A stretch of 64,000 nucleotides of DNA from Bacteroidota bacterium. Its GTDB lineage: Bacteria; Bacteroidota; Bacteroidia; Bacteroidales; F082. This document shows positions 43,228 through 52,439 of this stretch, one piece after another (the first letter of the stretch is position 1; the number at the start of each line of letters is the position of its first letter). The stretch covers positions 1 to 64,000 of the forward strand of contig JAERTD010000038.1 of assembly GCA_016845175.1 (NCBI GenBank). The letters are read 5' to 3'. The position numbers and the translations under genes were made by a program. The notes under the pieces are model-generated. The model was given only the letters and a program-made list of their open reading frames with translations, ran no database searches and was not told the DNA's origin.

Positions 43228-46200
43228 TTATTTACCATCGTTTTTTTGATCAATTGAATAGCGATACTTTTTCAGGAGGCTTTTATAATAAGGTGTCATT
43301 TCAATGGGATTACTGATGAGCACATCCTCCTCGGCCTCTTTCAAATCCTTATACTCAATTTCCATATTTTGGTTACTGCGGTTTCTATTTTTCCCTGATT
43401 CAGATTTGCGTCTTTCTTCTCGCTCTCTTTCTTGCAGTGCCTCCTGAGATTTTAATAAACGTACTTCAAGCTGTTTTTGACGTTCAAGGGTTTGCTGGGT
43501 AATCCGCCTGTTGATAATGTCTTCCTCCACTTTCTTCATCTCTTCAATAGCCTCATTCAAAGCATCACCCTGTCCGCTACCCTGATCCATTTGCTCGAGC
43601 ATCTGGCTCAATTGCCGTCTGATTTCCGCCTGCTGAGCCGCCATACGTGCCAAAGCCTCGCTTTGACCGTTGACACCTTCCTGTCCTTCAGTACCTTTAT
43701 CGTTGGCCTTGCCCTGCATGCCCTTATTCAGCTTGCCCTGCATTTTAATCAATTGCTCCATATCACCCGGACCACCCTCGCCAGGATTCTTGCATTTGTT
43801 TTTACTTTCCTTACCTCCGGGCATATTCATGCTTTGCTTCATTTTGTCAAGGGATTCCACCAGCATCAGTGCCAGATTATTCATGGAGGTCATGATATAT
43901 TGCTGTTCCTTTAATGCTTCTCCTCGTCTTCTATCCTGCAGAGAAGCCAGGCTTCTGTCCAGATAGGTTTCGATGGTTTCACTCTCCTTTATAATATAGG
44001 GTTTTATCATGAGCTGTCTTCGGCTCAGGGCTATCAAGGAGTCATGAACAATCTTATAATCGCTTTTGAGCAATTGCTGTTGATCGGCATTGTCGATATA
44101 CTGTGGGTCGTTGAATGAAGTGTTGGCTACCAGATCGATCAAATCCTCTTGCCCAAAACTCAAATCCATTAAATTGTCCAGCATGCGCTTGACTTGTTCA
44201 GCATCCTCGGCCAAACGTGATTGCATTTGCTCTTGCATCATCTTACTGATGCTTTCCGAAAGTCTCTGCATTTGCTCTGCTGCCTGACTTTGATTTTCTG
44301 AGGCTTTTTTACGCTTCTTTTTTGATAGATTCGAATCAGCCTGCTCCATGGGTTCATCAATTTTCTTCAAATCATTGGAGTCAGCACTAATGGTGTAGGG
44401 ATCTTTCAAGGCCTCATTTAATTCCTGCATTTCCTGGATATCTTCCTTTACTTCATCAAACCTTTCCTGAAGTTCCTGTTGCTGTTCCTGTGATAATTCT
44501 ATATCCTTCTTTCGATCAATGGTTTCCTCCGACAAGGTTTTTTCCTCCTGGCTAAGCTTTTCCAAATCCTCCACAATGGCTTCTGCCTTTTTCTCTACTT
44601 CCAGCTGTTTGTACATCTCCAGACTCTGCTCAAGCTCTTCTTTCAGGTCCTGGTTATCTTCCTGCATTTGTTGCAGCATCTGCTGAAGCTCATCTTTGTT
44701 CATTTGTTCCAACTCTTCTTTCAAAGCATCCAGTTCTTGCTGCATCTCCTCATCCATGAGTTCCTCCATCATCTCTGCCAGCTCATCCATTTTCTCCTGG
44801 AGTTCTGGAGACATTTTCTCCTCAAGTTGTTCTGCCAAATGCTCAATTTCCTCATTGAGTTCGTTGAGCTTTTTAATCTCCTCCTGTATTAAGGCTTCCT
44901 TTTCCAGCAAATTCATCATCTGGTTTTTATCCAACCAGTTCATTTCATTTTTCTCGAACAGTGATTTCTTATACTCTTCAATGCGTTTATTGATCTGATC
45001 TAATTGCTTCATCAGGTCTTCAGCCCGCTTTTTTACTTCCTCACTATTGGACTTCATATCATCCTGAAGTTCTTCTTCGGTGGGGAATAATAATTGATGA
45101 ATCGCTGTTTTTGATTTTTTGTGCCCATGGAGGGCATCATTATCACTGACTTCAAAATAATACATCAGGGAAGATCCAACCTTCACATCCTGGCTATCCG
45201 GAAGGAAAACATATTGAAAGCTTTGCTGTTCGATTCCCTCTCGGATATCAAGCTCTTGAGAAGTCCATGAATCCTCTGGCGACGCATCCAACTTATAATA
45301 AAAGTGGAGTTTATGAAAACCATGATCGTCGCCAATCACACCCTGGTAGTATACCGGTTCAAACGCAGAAGTTTCCATTACTTCATTGAGACGGATGGAA
45401 GGATACTCATCTTTAATTACCTGAACAGAAAAAGTCATGGAGTCAGGACTAATGATGTGTTCGTTCTCAGCAAATAAAGTGTATCCAAAGCTATTCATGA
45501 CTCGATCTTCCAAGGAATATCGGTTGTCTGATACAGCTTCCATTATTCTCAGCTCAGCTCCTTTTCTATAAAAAACAGCATCCACATCCTTGGTAAAAGT
45601 AGTCCAGCGGATAAGGGTTCCTTCAGGTACTACCACATCACCAGAATTTTCAATGATATCATCTTTTCGTTCCAAATAAGATGGGTAGTCCAGTTCCAGC
45701 TGAAAGCTAAAAATTACAGGTTTGGGTAAGACCTTTAAAAGGTATTGATCACTGATGTAATCATCCGTTTGCAAACTGAAATAAAGGTCTTCATTCAGGT
45801 CAGTGAAGGTGTATGAATAATGTTGGGCATCTACATCCTTTAAGCGGTAGTTGTATCGGCCGTCGTTGATATAAATTTGAGCTGGTATTTCATCACCTGT
45901 AACTTTCACCATGATACTATAATCATCATGTTGCATGACGGAAAACTCACTGTTGAGCAGCTCCAATGTATAGGGTAGGGGTTTGGAAAAATGCTCTGTA
46001 TGGTTGATGATGCGCCTGGAAGGTTCTGTTATGAAGGCAGGAAATACCAACAGTATGCCTATAATGATCAGAAAGGGAGCTAAAGCATATTTCAGGTACT
46101 TCAGGTTTTTGCGAATGGCTATGGCCTGACCGAAAGGAATGGGTTTTAAATCGCGGGCCTTTTGTGAGATTGATGCCATGAGCAAATCATATTCCGAGTT

Positions 46201-46569
46201 GGATATCTTGCTTTCCAGTTCTCCCAGTTGTATGGCATTGAGAAGTTTATCACTGACTTCCGGGAAATAACGTCCAATAATAACAGCTGCCTCTTTGGCT
46301 TGTAGCGTCCTGCCGATTTTCAATAGTTTTATGATGGGATGTAACACATAGAACACCAACACAAAGGAAGAGAGGCTTATAAATATGTAGAACAATAGGG
46401 TACGGGCAAGAACTGTGGACCAGGCGAAGTACTCAATCACATCCACCACAATAAAGAAGGAAAAGATGATGGCCAGGCTCAATATCAGTCCTTTTACCAG
46501 CAAATTCTTATAATACTTGCTGATGAAGCGGTTTATCTTCTCAAATAATATGACAAAATCCTGATGCAT
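43228..46569 (-). CDS. DUF4175 family membrane protein with long coiled coil
   Basis: A 1113-residue protein starting at the ATG at 46569. Three hydrophobic helices lie near the N-terminus (about 25-50, 58-85 and 168-190), followed by a beta-rich extracytoplasmic region (about 200-510). A very long Glu/Gln/Met/Leu-rich coiled coil spans about 515-790, with repeated MMEELMDEEMQQELDALKEEL-like heptads cut by short breaks. A less regular Gln/Gly-rich part (about 900-1010) and a charged end follow. DUF4175 proteins are specific to Bacteroidota and a few others, with unknown role, related in layout to aerotolerance (Bat) type proteins by inference only. It heads the operon to ybeY-mnmG-methyltransferase and is divergent from the M1 peptidase. 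Confidence 0.88.
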   Translation of the reverse strand: MHQDFVILFEKINRFISKYYKNLLVKGLILSLAIIFSFFIVVDVIEYFAWSTVLARTLLFYIFISLSSFVLVFYVLHPIIKLLKIGRTLQAKEAAVIIGRYFPEVSDKLLNAIQLGELESKISNSEYDLLMASISQKARDLKPIPFGQAIAIRKNLKYLKYALAPFLIIIGILLVFPAFITEPSRRIINHTEHFSKPLPYTLELLNSEFSVMQHDDYSIMVKVTGDEIPAQIYINDGRYNYRLKDVDAQHYSYTFTDLNEDLYFSLQTDDYISDQYLLKVLPKPVIFSFQLELDYPSYLERKDDIIENSGDVVVPEGTLIRWTTFTKDVDAVFYRKGAELRIMEAVSDNRYSLEDRVMNSFGYTLFAENEHIISPDSMTFSVQVIKDEYPSIRLNEVMETSAFEPVYYQGVIGDDHGFHKLHFYYKLDASPEDSWTSQELDIREGIEQQSFQYVFLPDSQDVKVGSSLMYYFEVSDNDALHGHKKSKTAIHQLLFPTEEELQDDMKSNSEEVKKRAEDLMKQLDQINKRIEEYKKSLFEKNEMNWLDKNQMMNLLEKEALIQEEIKKLNELNEEIEHLAEQLEEKMSPELQEKMDELAEMMEELMDEEMQQELDALKEELEQMNKDELQQMLQQMQEDNQDLKEELEQSLEMYKQLEVEKKAEAIVEDLEKLSQEEKTLSEETIDRKKDIELSQEQQQELQERFDEVKEDIQEMQELNEALKDPYTISADSNDLKKIDEPMEQADSNLSKKKRKKASENQSQAAEQMQRLSESISKMMQEQMQSRLAEDAEQVKRMLDNLMDLSFGQEDLIDLVANTSFNDPQYIDNADQQQLLKSDYKIVHDSLIALSRRQLMIKPYIIKESETIETYLDRSLASLQDRRRGEALKEQQYIMTSMNNLALMLVESLDKMKQSMNMPGGKESKNKCKNPGEGGPGDMEQLIKMQGKLNKGMQGKANDKGTEGQEGVNGQSEALARMAAQQAEIRRQLSQMLEQMDQGSGQGDALNEAIEEMKKVEEDIINRRITQQTLERQKQLEVRLLKSQEALQEREREERRKSESGKNRNRSNQNMEIEYKDLKEAEEDVLISNPIEMTPYYKSLLKKYRYSIDQKNDGK

Positions 46570-46686
46570 GGGCAACGTTCCTGCTTGAGTAAATGTCTCT
46601 AAAAATGATTGCGCTAGATTTCGGCAAAGATATAAATTCAATACCTTGCCAGCCAAATCTTACCATCACCACTAATATTGGCCTAT

Positions 46687-48657
46687 ATGAAACGTTTATT
46701 TTACTTTTTTGTTTTTATGATCCCGGCACTTGGCGGTTTTTCTCAACTCAGCGATCATGGAGATCATGAGTTGCAGTGCATCCATCAATCACGTGCCATG
46801 GAAAAAGGATTGTTTAACCCTGCCTATGCCTGGCAAAGCGATTATTTATTTGATTATGATGTCAGCTTCTACTGGCTTGATATAGAGGTTAGCAATCAAA
46901 GTGTTTTTGTGTCAGGAAATACGACTATAAATGCGGAAGCCCTGGTTGCCATCGACACATTTGCCTTTGAGCTCATCCCGGAGCAAACCATTGATTCTAT
47001 TTTTGTAGATGGGATAAAATACAGCAACTATACGCGGGAAACCAATAATGTGTTGGTTCCGGTATCTACCATTCCGGCCCAAAGTAGTTTTTCTGCTCAG
47101 ATTTATTACCAAGGACAACCTCCATCGGGAGGATTTTTCGCAGGTGTTACCAATGCCTACTCATCTGCATGGGATCAGGAAGTAACCTGGACTTTATCTG
47201 AACCATTTGCTGCTGCTGATTGGTTTCCTGTGAAACAAGATCTTGAGGACAAAGCAGATTCATGCTGGGTATTCCTCACCACAGATTCAGATCTTATGGC
47301 TGGATCTCAGGGATTACTTACCAATACCGTTAACCTGGGTAATGGTCAGACGCGTTATGAGTGGAAATCTTCTTATCCCATTGATTATTATCTGATTTCA
47401 TTCGCAGTGGCAGATTATCTGGAATACAACACCTATGCCCATCCGGTAGAAATGGGAGGGGATTCAATTCTGATTCAGAATTTTATCTACGATAGTCCGG
47501 GATGCCTGGAAAACTATAAAGGAGGCATTGATGTTACCGGAGAGATGGTGGAGTTAATGTCAGAGAAATATATTCTTTACCCTTTCCATGAGGAAAAATA
47601 TGGCCATTGCCTCACCCAACTGGGAGGTGGAATGGAACATCAAACCATGTCAACCATGGGTGGCTTCTCATTTGGATTGGTGGCTCATGAATTGGGTCAT
47701 ATGTGGTTTGGAGACCATGTGACCTGTGCCACATGGAGTGATATCTGGATCAATGAAGGATTTGCTACTTATTCCAACCACCTGGCTGAAGAATTCATCA
47801 ACGGTTGGAGTGCCGGTGTGAATTTCATTGTAGGCAAACAAAACAGTGCCATGGGATCTCCCGGTGGTAGTGTATATATACCCGAGGAATTGATTTATCC
47901 CGGTAATGAATACAGAATTTTTAATGGCAGGCTATCCTATAATAAAGGAGCTTGTATTATTCATATCCTGCGTCATGAGATACAGGATGATGAGCTCTTT
48001 TTTGATGTTATGGGAAGTTTCCAAACCGAGTACGCCGGAGGTACAGCCACTGGTGAAGATTTTAAAAATACAGCAGAAGAAGTAACAGGCATGGAATTTG
48101 ATACCTTTTTCGACCAATGGTATTATGGAGAGGGTTATCCCAAATACGCCCTGACCTGGTATTATGATAATGGTAATTTCCATTTGTCTTCAAGTCAAAG
48201 CACCTCTACTTCTGTTACGCCTGTTTTTGAAATGCTCATGGACTATCGCCTGGAATTTGAGGATGGCACAGATACCATTGTTCAGCTTTTTCAATCTCAA
48301 AACCTGGAAAATTATGTGCTCCCCATGCCGAAAGTTGTGGTCGATATAGAAGTGGATCCCAACGACTGGACCATGGAAAAGGTAACCAGCATCACTGTGG
48401 TTGTGGAAGAAACAGAATCTCCTGTATATTTCACTGTGGCACCCAATCCGGTACAGGAGCACCTTAATCTGTATTTCTCCAATCCAACAGAGGGTCCAAG
48501 AAACATCAACATAAGCGATATCAGCGGTAGAAGTATTCTAAACATGCATTCATCTGATGATCAATTACATATTAACACCAGTGGCTTGGCCAGAGGGGTC
48601 TATGTGGTTCGTGTAGATGATGGAAATAAAAAATTTGATCGCCGCTTTGTGAAATAA
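46687..48657 (+). CDS. M1 family metallopeptidase with T9SS sorting domain
   Basis: Secreted zinc aminopeptidase of 656 residues, from the ATG at 46687 that begins the signal peptide (MKRLFYFFVFMIPALGGFSQ). The zinc motif HELGH (about 333-337) is followed 18 residues later by the third ligand Glu in NEGFATY, the M1 pattern HEXXH-X18-E. The exopeptidase motif GAMEN is here GGMEH. A C-terminal T9SS domain (FTVAPNPVQEHLNLYF...GLARGVYVVRVDD) replaces the ERAP-like domain. It would finish peptides made by the C25 and S8 proteases outside the cell. A terminator follows. Confidence 0.93.
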   Translation: MKRLFYFFVFMIPALGGFSQLSDHGDHELQCIHQSRAMEKGLFNPAYAWQSDYLFDYDVSFYWLDIEVSNQSVFVSGNTTINAEALVAIDTFAFELIPEQTIDSIFVDGIKYSNYTRETNNVLVPVSTIPAQSSFSAQIYYQGQPPSGGFFAGVTNAYSSAWDQEVTWTLSEPFAAADWFPVKQDLEDKADSCWVFLTTDSDLMAGSQGLLTNTVNLGNGQTRYEWKSSYPIDYYLISFAVADYLEYNTYAHPVEMGGDSILIQNFIYDSPGCLENYKGGIDVTGEMVELMSEKYILYPFHEEKYGHCLTQLGGGMEHQTMSTMGGFSFGLVAHELGHMWFGDHVTCATWSDIWINEGFATYSNHLAEEFINGWSAGVNFIVGKQNSAMGSPGGSVYIPEELIYPGNEYRIFNGRLSYNKGACIIHILRHEIQDDELFFDVMGSFQTEYAGGTATGEDFKNTAEEVTGMEFDTFFDQWYYGEGYPKYALTWYYDNGNFHLSSSQSTSTSVTPVFEMLMDYRLEFEDGTDTIVQLFQSQNLENYVLPMPKVVVDIEVDPNDWTMEKVTSITVVVEETESPVYFTVAPNPVQEHLNLYFSNPTEGPRNINISDISGRSILNMHSSDDQLHINTSGLARGVYVVRVDDGNKKFDRRFVK

Positions 48658-48682
48658 TACTCTTTTTTTACCTCAACGTGAT

Positions 48683-48714
48683 GGCGTACAGAAGCAATTC
48701 TGTGCGCCTTTTTT
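48683..48714 (+). terminator. Rho-independent terminator after the M1 peptidase gene
   Basis: GGCG-T-ACAGAA and TTCTGT-G-CGCC form a stem of 11 pairs including one G-T wobble around a GCAA tetraloop, followed by six T. Confidence 0.88.
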
Positions 48715-48821
48715 GATTTCTTACAACATGCCATGATTGATTAGTTCAATCTGTTGCAAAAAACAGTTTGCATTCTAATGAAATTAGCTTTCTTTGTTTG
48801 TCTGAATCAATACTATATATC

Positions 48822-49511
48822 ATGACAAACGTGTTTCGTCTATTCACTCTAACTACTTTCTTTCTTGCCTACATCGGTTTATCTGCTCAATTTGTAACCC
48901 CTGTTACCACCATTTCGGGTGATGCAGAAGTGACCACAACCCAAAATAAAGTGATTACCGGAGCCATCAAAACAGCTTCATTTGGTCCCAATGGTGTGAT
49001 GAGTTTCAAAATAAAAAATGCGGCAGGCACATCAGTCAAACTAAAAGCTGCAGATGTATCCCAATTAAAACTAAAAGTAAACGGATTGGCCAAGATGGAA
49101 ATTATAGCAGAGCAATCCTCTAACATCAACAAACTGGCTAAGTCAAATTTTAAGGAAGTCGTTGATCGGGAGTATATCTATTGGCAACAGTTGAAACATC
49201 CTGAAAAGGAAAAATATATGCTGCTCCAATTGCTGAATCCCGGATTTGATGACCTCATTAAAGTGTATGAGATTCCCAATTCGAAAAGCGGCGAACTGAG
49301 CATGGGAGATGTGGCCATTTCAGGTAATGAAGCCACGGCCTATTATGTGGTGAAGGATAACAAAACCATTAAAATCACCAAAAAGAAATACAAAAAACAG
49401 GATTTCCAGCATTTATTCAGTGATTGCCCAGCCATTATTGAGGCCAACGAACCTAATTTCAAATACTTTTCTGAGCATGTGTTCTTCTATAATGAACGAT
49501 GTAAGAAATAG
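48822..49511 (+). CDS. Secreted protein of unknown function
   Basis: I do not recognise this 229-residue protein. It starts at the ATG at 48822 and has a signal peptide ending GLSAQ. The mature part begins with a Thr-rich strand region (VTTISGDAEVTTTQNKVITG), then has lysine-rich strands (KKKYKKQDFQHLFSDCPAI) and ends with a Cys near the C-terminus (NERCKK); two Cys could form a disulfide. There is no T9SS domain or lipobox, so it is probably periplasmic. It stands alone between the terminator of the M1 gene and a convergent sulfatase gene. Confidence 0.75.
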   Translation: MTNVFRLFTLTTFFLAYIGLSAQFVTPVTTISGDAEVTTTQNKVITGAIKTASFGPNGVMSFKIKNAAGTSVKLKAADVSQLKLKVNGLAKMEIIAEQSSNINKLAKSNFKEVVDREYIYWQQLKHPEKEKYMLLQLLNPGFDDLIKVYEIPNSKSGELSMGDVAISGNEATAYYVVKDNKTIKITKKKYKKQDFQHLFSDCPAIIEANEPNFKYFSEHVFFYNERCKK

Positions 49512-49546
49512 AGGTTCTGAAACTGTATTTTTGAGCCCCGGATGCT

Positions 49547-51616
49547 TTATTCTATGATGACTTCATCGCTGAACAACCAGGCCCGGTTCCCTGCCCCTGC
49601 TTTTCCTTCAGCTATTACACCGTGGTTTCTGGCATCAATTTTAATAAACCTCATGTTTAGGGCTTCTCCTTCCATTCCGTAGGTTAAGACATCCATACTC
49701 TCCGTTAAGAGTTGGCCCTCCAGCGAGTGGTAGCGCTTTCCGTCTTCTGAAAAGGAAATGCGAACTTTTGATGGTCCATAAATCCAAGCCCCGGGTCTGG
49801 TTAGAAAACGACAGGCGATCCTTTTCACTTTTTTGATATCCCCTAAATCAATTTTTAATAACATATCCTGACCTTCGAAGCCATAAAAATGCTCATAGCC
49901 GCGGCTCCAGTAGTTTGATGGTTCGTAAATGATGCCATCATGTAAGGTGTTTTCACCAGGATAATATTTAGGTGAGGCTTTGGTAAATGATTGGTAATGG
50001 GCGTCAATTCCGAGATGAGAAATGCTATCCGCTGCCTGACCCAATTCAGTTTTAAGAGCAGGCACTTCATAGGTTTTCCGTAAGGCATCCAGCTGGCTGT
50101 GTAAGGCATTTTTGATCTGCTCATAAGCCGGATCATCATAGCGGTTATACAATTCCAAGGGATCATTCTTCAGGTCGTACAATTCCCAGGCATCGATATC
50201 ATAATAATAATGGATAAGCTTATAATTCGGACTACGTATTCCATAATGCCGTTTCACCGCATGCTCTGCAGGATATTCATAATAATGATAATACAAGGCC
50301 TCATGCATTTGCTGCTTTTTCTGCTCAAGAATAGGTCGCAGGGATAGTCCCTGCATGTCTTGGGGAATATCGACTCCGGCATAGTCCAGAATGGTTTCTG
50401 CAAAATCAAGGTTCTGGACCAGTGCATCGCTTACCCATTGGCCCTTAATTTCATTTGGGTATCTCACCAACAAAGGCGTACTGAGGGATTCCTCATACAT
50501 AAAACGTTTGTCAAACCATCCATGCTCTCCCAAATAAAAACCCTGGTCGGAGGTATAGATAACCAATGTGTTGGAGGCCAATCCGTGGGTGTCTAACCAG
50601 TCCAGAATCATTCCCACACTCTCATCAACAGATTGAACGGTAGCCAGATAATCCTGCATATATCGCTGGTATTTCCACAGAGCCAGATCATTACCCGAAA
50701 GCTTTGCTTCATGAAAATCTTCATTTTTTTTCCAATAAGCTGCATCCCAATGAGCACGCTGAACGCTATCCATTCGTTGGAAACACCAATCCATGCCATC
50801 ACTGGATAAATTACTGGATCCTGCAACCTCTGATAGTTTCAGGTCATAGCCAGGATACATATCATGGGCTATACTCATCTTCTGAGATCGGGCTGCATCT
50901 CTACCATTGGCATAGGTATCAAAATAATGCTCGGGTACAGGAAATTTTATGCTGTCAAAGCGGTTCAGGTGTTGGGGTGCCGGCATCCAATTTCGGTGAG
51001 GTGCCTTGTGTTGCATAAGCAAACAAAAAGGTTGTTCTCCCTGCTCGAATTGTTGTAACCAATCCAGTGAAAACTGAGTAATGAGTTCGCTCACATAGCC
51101 CTTTTCCTTTTTCAGGCTACCCATTTCATTGAAATCTGGGTTGTAATAGTGTCCCTGACCCGGAAGCACCTTCCAATAATCAAAGCCTGTGGGTTCACTT
51201 TTCAAATGCCATTTACCCACAACAGCTGTCTGATAACCTGCTTGTTGCAACAATTTTGGAAAGGTCATTTGTTTGCCATCGAAGACAGAGGCATTATTCA
51301 CCAGGCCATTTTTATGGCTGTGTTTTCCGGTTAATATGACTGCACGGCTTGGGGCACAAATGGAATTGCTCACACAGGCCTGTGTAAATCGTACGCCTTC
51401 ATCTGCCAGGCGGTCGATATTGGGAGTATGATTCAAGCCATGACCATAGCTGCTTATGGCCTTTTCTGCATGATCATCTGACATGATAAAGATGATGTTG
51501 GGCCTTGTCCTTTGCTGAGGAGACCTATCCTCGGCATTCAGTCTTAGAGTAGCAAAAAAGACAATAAGACACGCTATAAAAACACCAGGGATAGCAGAGG
51601 AAATAAAGCGATTCAT
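49547..51616 (-). CDS. Sulfatase (formylglycine-dependent, type I)
   Basis: Exported hydrolase of sulfate esters, 689 residues, starting at the ATG at 51616 before a hydrophobic signal (PGVFIACLIVFFATLRLNA). The longer frame upstream is spurious: it translates a dispersed repeat. The metal motif FIMSDDH is at about 42-49 and the maturation motif CAPSR has Cys87, which the sulfatase-maturing enzyme would turn into formylglycine. GKWHLK and YTSDQGFYLGEHGWFDKRFMYEES follow. The last 180 residues resemble an F5/8-type (galactose-binding) beta-sandwich. There is no SusC/SusD or glycoside hydrolase nearby, so it is not in a typical polysaccharide locus. The substrate is unknown. Confidence 0.92.
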   Translation of the reverse strand: MNRFISSAIPGVFIACLIVFFATLRLNAEDRSPQQRTRPNIIFIMSDDHAEKAISSYGHGLNHTPNIDRLADEGVRFTQACVSNSICAPSRAVILTGKHSHKNGLVNNASVFDGKQMTFPKLLQQAGYQTAVVGKWHLKSEPTGFDYWKVLPGQGHYYNPDFNEMGSLKKEKGYVSELITQFSLDWLQQFEQGEQPFCLLMQHKAPHRNWMPAPQHLNRFDSIKFPVPEHYFDTYANGRDAARSQKMSIAHDMYPGYDLKLSEVAGSSNLSSDGMDWCFQRMDSVQRAHWDAAYWKKNEDFHEAKLSGNDLALWKYQRYMQDYLATVQSVDESVGMILDWLDTHGLASNTLVIYTSDQGFYLGEHGWFDKRFMYEESLSTPLLVRYPNEIKGQWVSDALVQNLDFAETILDYAGVDIPQDMQGLSLRPILEQKKQQMHEALYYHYYEYPAEHAVKRHYGIRSPNYKLIHYYYDIDAWELYDLKNDPLELYNRYDDPAYEQIKNALHSQLDALRKTYEVPALKTELGQAADSISHLGIDAHYQSFTKASPKYYPGENTLHDGIIYEPSNYWSRGYEHFYGFEGQDMLLKIDLGDIKKVKRIACRFLTRPGAWIYGPSKVRISFSEDGKRYHSLEGQLLTESMDVLTYGMEGEALNMRFIKIDARNHGVIAEGKAGAGNRAWLFSDEVIIE

Positions 51617-51686
51617 AGGCCAGAAAACTGAGGGTTTTGAATAGCTAAAAGTAGGAAAAATAGCTATCTGGTCATCCGATGACTTC

Positions 51687-51752
51687 CTCTGCGTCTCTTT
51701 GCGCCTTATGTGTGGTTCCCTGCCTGCCGGCAGGCAGGTTTGCGTAACTTTT
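51687..51752. repeat. Dispersed palindromic intergenic repeat
   Basis: Contains a perfect 20-bp palindrome CCTGCCTGCCGGCAGGCAGG (51719-51738), flanked by TGCG-rich tracts (TCTGCGTCTCTTTGCGCC and TTTGCGTAACTTTT). On the minus strand this reads as CGCAAAGAGACGCAGAG-like text. Such strings are widespread in Bacteroidota genomes between genes, from my general knowledge. Only one copy was noticed here. It sits 70-130 bp before the sulfatase start, where it could form a strong hairpin in a long leader. Confidence 0.7.
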
Positions 51753-51802
51753 ACAAGATCCACCCATGAAAGGTCATCTCAATGTCATCCATTGACCATG
51801 CT

Positions 51803-52240
51803 CTACATCATATTCATTTCGGCTTCCAGCTCACAATTGATCATCCATTGAACACCATATGTGTCCACCAGCATACCAAATTGAGCACCCCAAAAGGTTT
51901 TTTCAAAGGGCATGATGACTTGCCCACCTTTGCCCAGGTCACTGAACCACTTTGTAGCTTTTTCAATATCCATGGTTCCAATGGAAATGGAATAGGCATC
52001 ACCCATGGTGGCTGGCTGGTCGGGTCGTCCATCTGATGCCATAAGGATGGCATCATCAAATGTTAAGGTCGCATGCATAACTTTGGATTTATAGTCATCT
52101 GTAACCGGTACGGGAGAACCATCAAATCTCATGATTTCAAGTTCGGCATTAAATACGTTCTTATAGAAGCTCATGGCTTCTTCACAGTTGCCATTAAAAG
52201 TTAAATATGGATTGATCAGAGTTGAGTCTTTCTTATGCAT
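51803..52240 (-). CDS. VOC family protein, PhnB-like
   Basis: A 145-residue glyoxalase/bleomycin-resistance fold (vicinal oxygen chelate) protein of the PhnB subgroup. It opens NPYLTFNGNCEEAMSFYKNVF, has FDDAILMASDGRPDQPA in the centre and ends MPFEKTFWGAQFGMLVDTYGVQWMIN, the usual PhnB order. Members often lack a known substrate and act as small dimeric metal proteins. It is a single gene with its own promoter. Confidence 0.92.
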   Translation of the reverse strand: MHKKDSTLINPYLTFNGNCEEAMSFYKNVFNAELEIMRFDGSPVPVTDDYKSKVMHATLTFDDAILMASDGRPDQPATMGDAYSISIGTMDIEKATKWFSDLGKGGQVIMPFEKTFWGAQFGMLVDTYGVQWMINCELEAEMNMM

Positions 52241-52257
52241 AGTTGTTCTTTTATTCC

Positions 52258-52283
52258 CAAAAATAGACCATCATAAAAAGCAA
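52258..52283 (-). promoter_or_regulatory. Promoter of the VOC protein gene
   Basis: On the minus strand TTG, a 15-bp spacer and TATTTTTG (exact TAnnTTTG), 18 bp before the ATG. The spacer is at the short end of the accepted range. Confidence 0.5.
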
Positions 52284-52384
52284 GACTGTTAAGTTGATGT
52301 TAAAAAAAACCAGAGCCTTTAAGAGATTGACTATGTGGAATAGTGGTGCCCTGCTCACAAAATGTTTTGGTTTGGATGCATGAC

Positions 52385-52420
52385 AAAAAAAAGCCCGCTT
52401 CGAGTGAAAGCGGGCTTTTG
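52385..52420 (-). terminator. Rho-independent terminator of the TPR protein gene
   Basis: AAGCCCGCTT and AAGCGGGCTT form a stem of ten pairs with a 7-nt loop. On the minus strand about eight T follow. It lies 20 bp past the TPR gene stop and may also work for the plus strand. Confidence 0.9.
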
Positions 52421-52439
52421 ATATGGTATAGTTTGATGT

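Noticed and set aside
51617..51763. N-terminal extension of the sulfatase frame
   Set aside because: It translates the palindromic repeat (CLPAGR) and precedes a normal signal peptide start at 51616.
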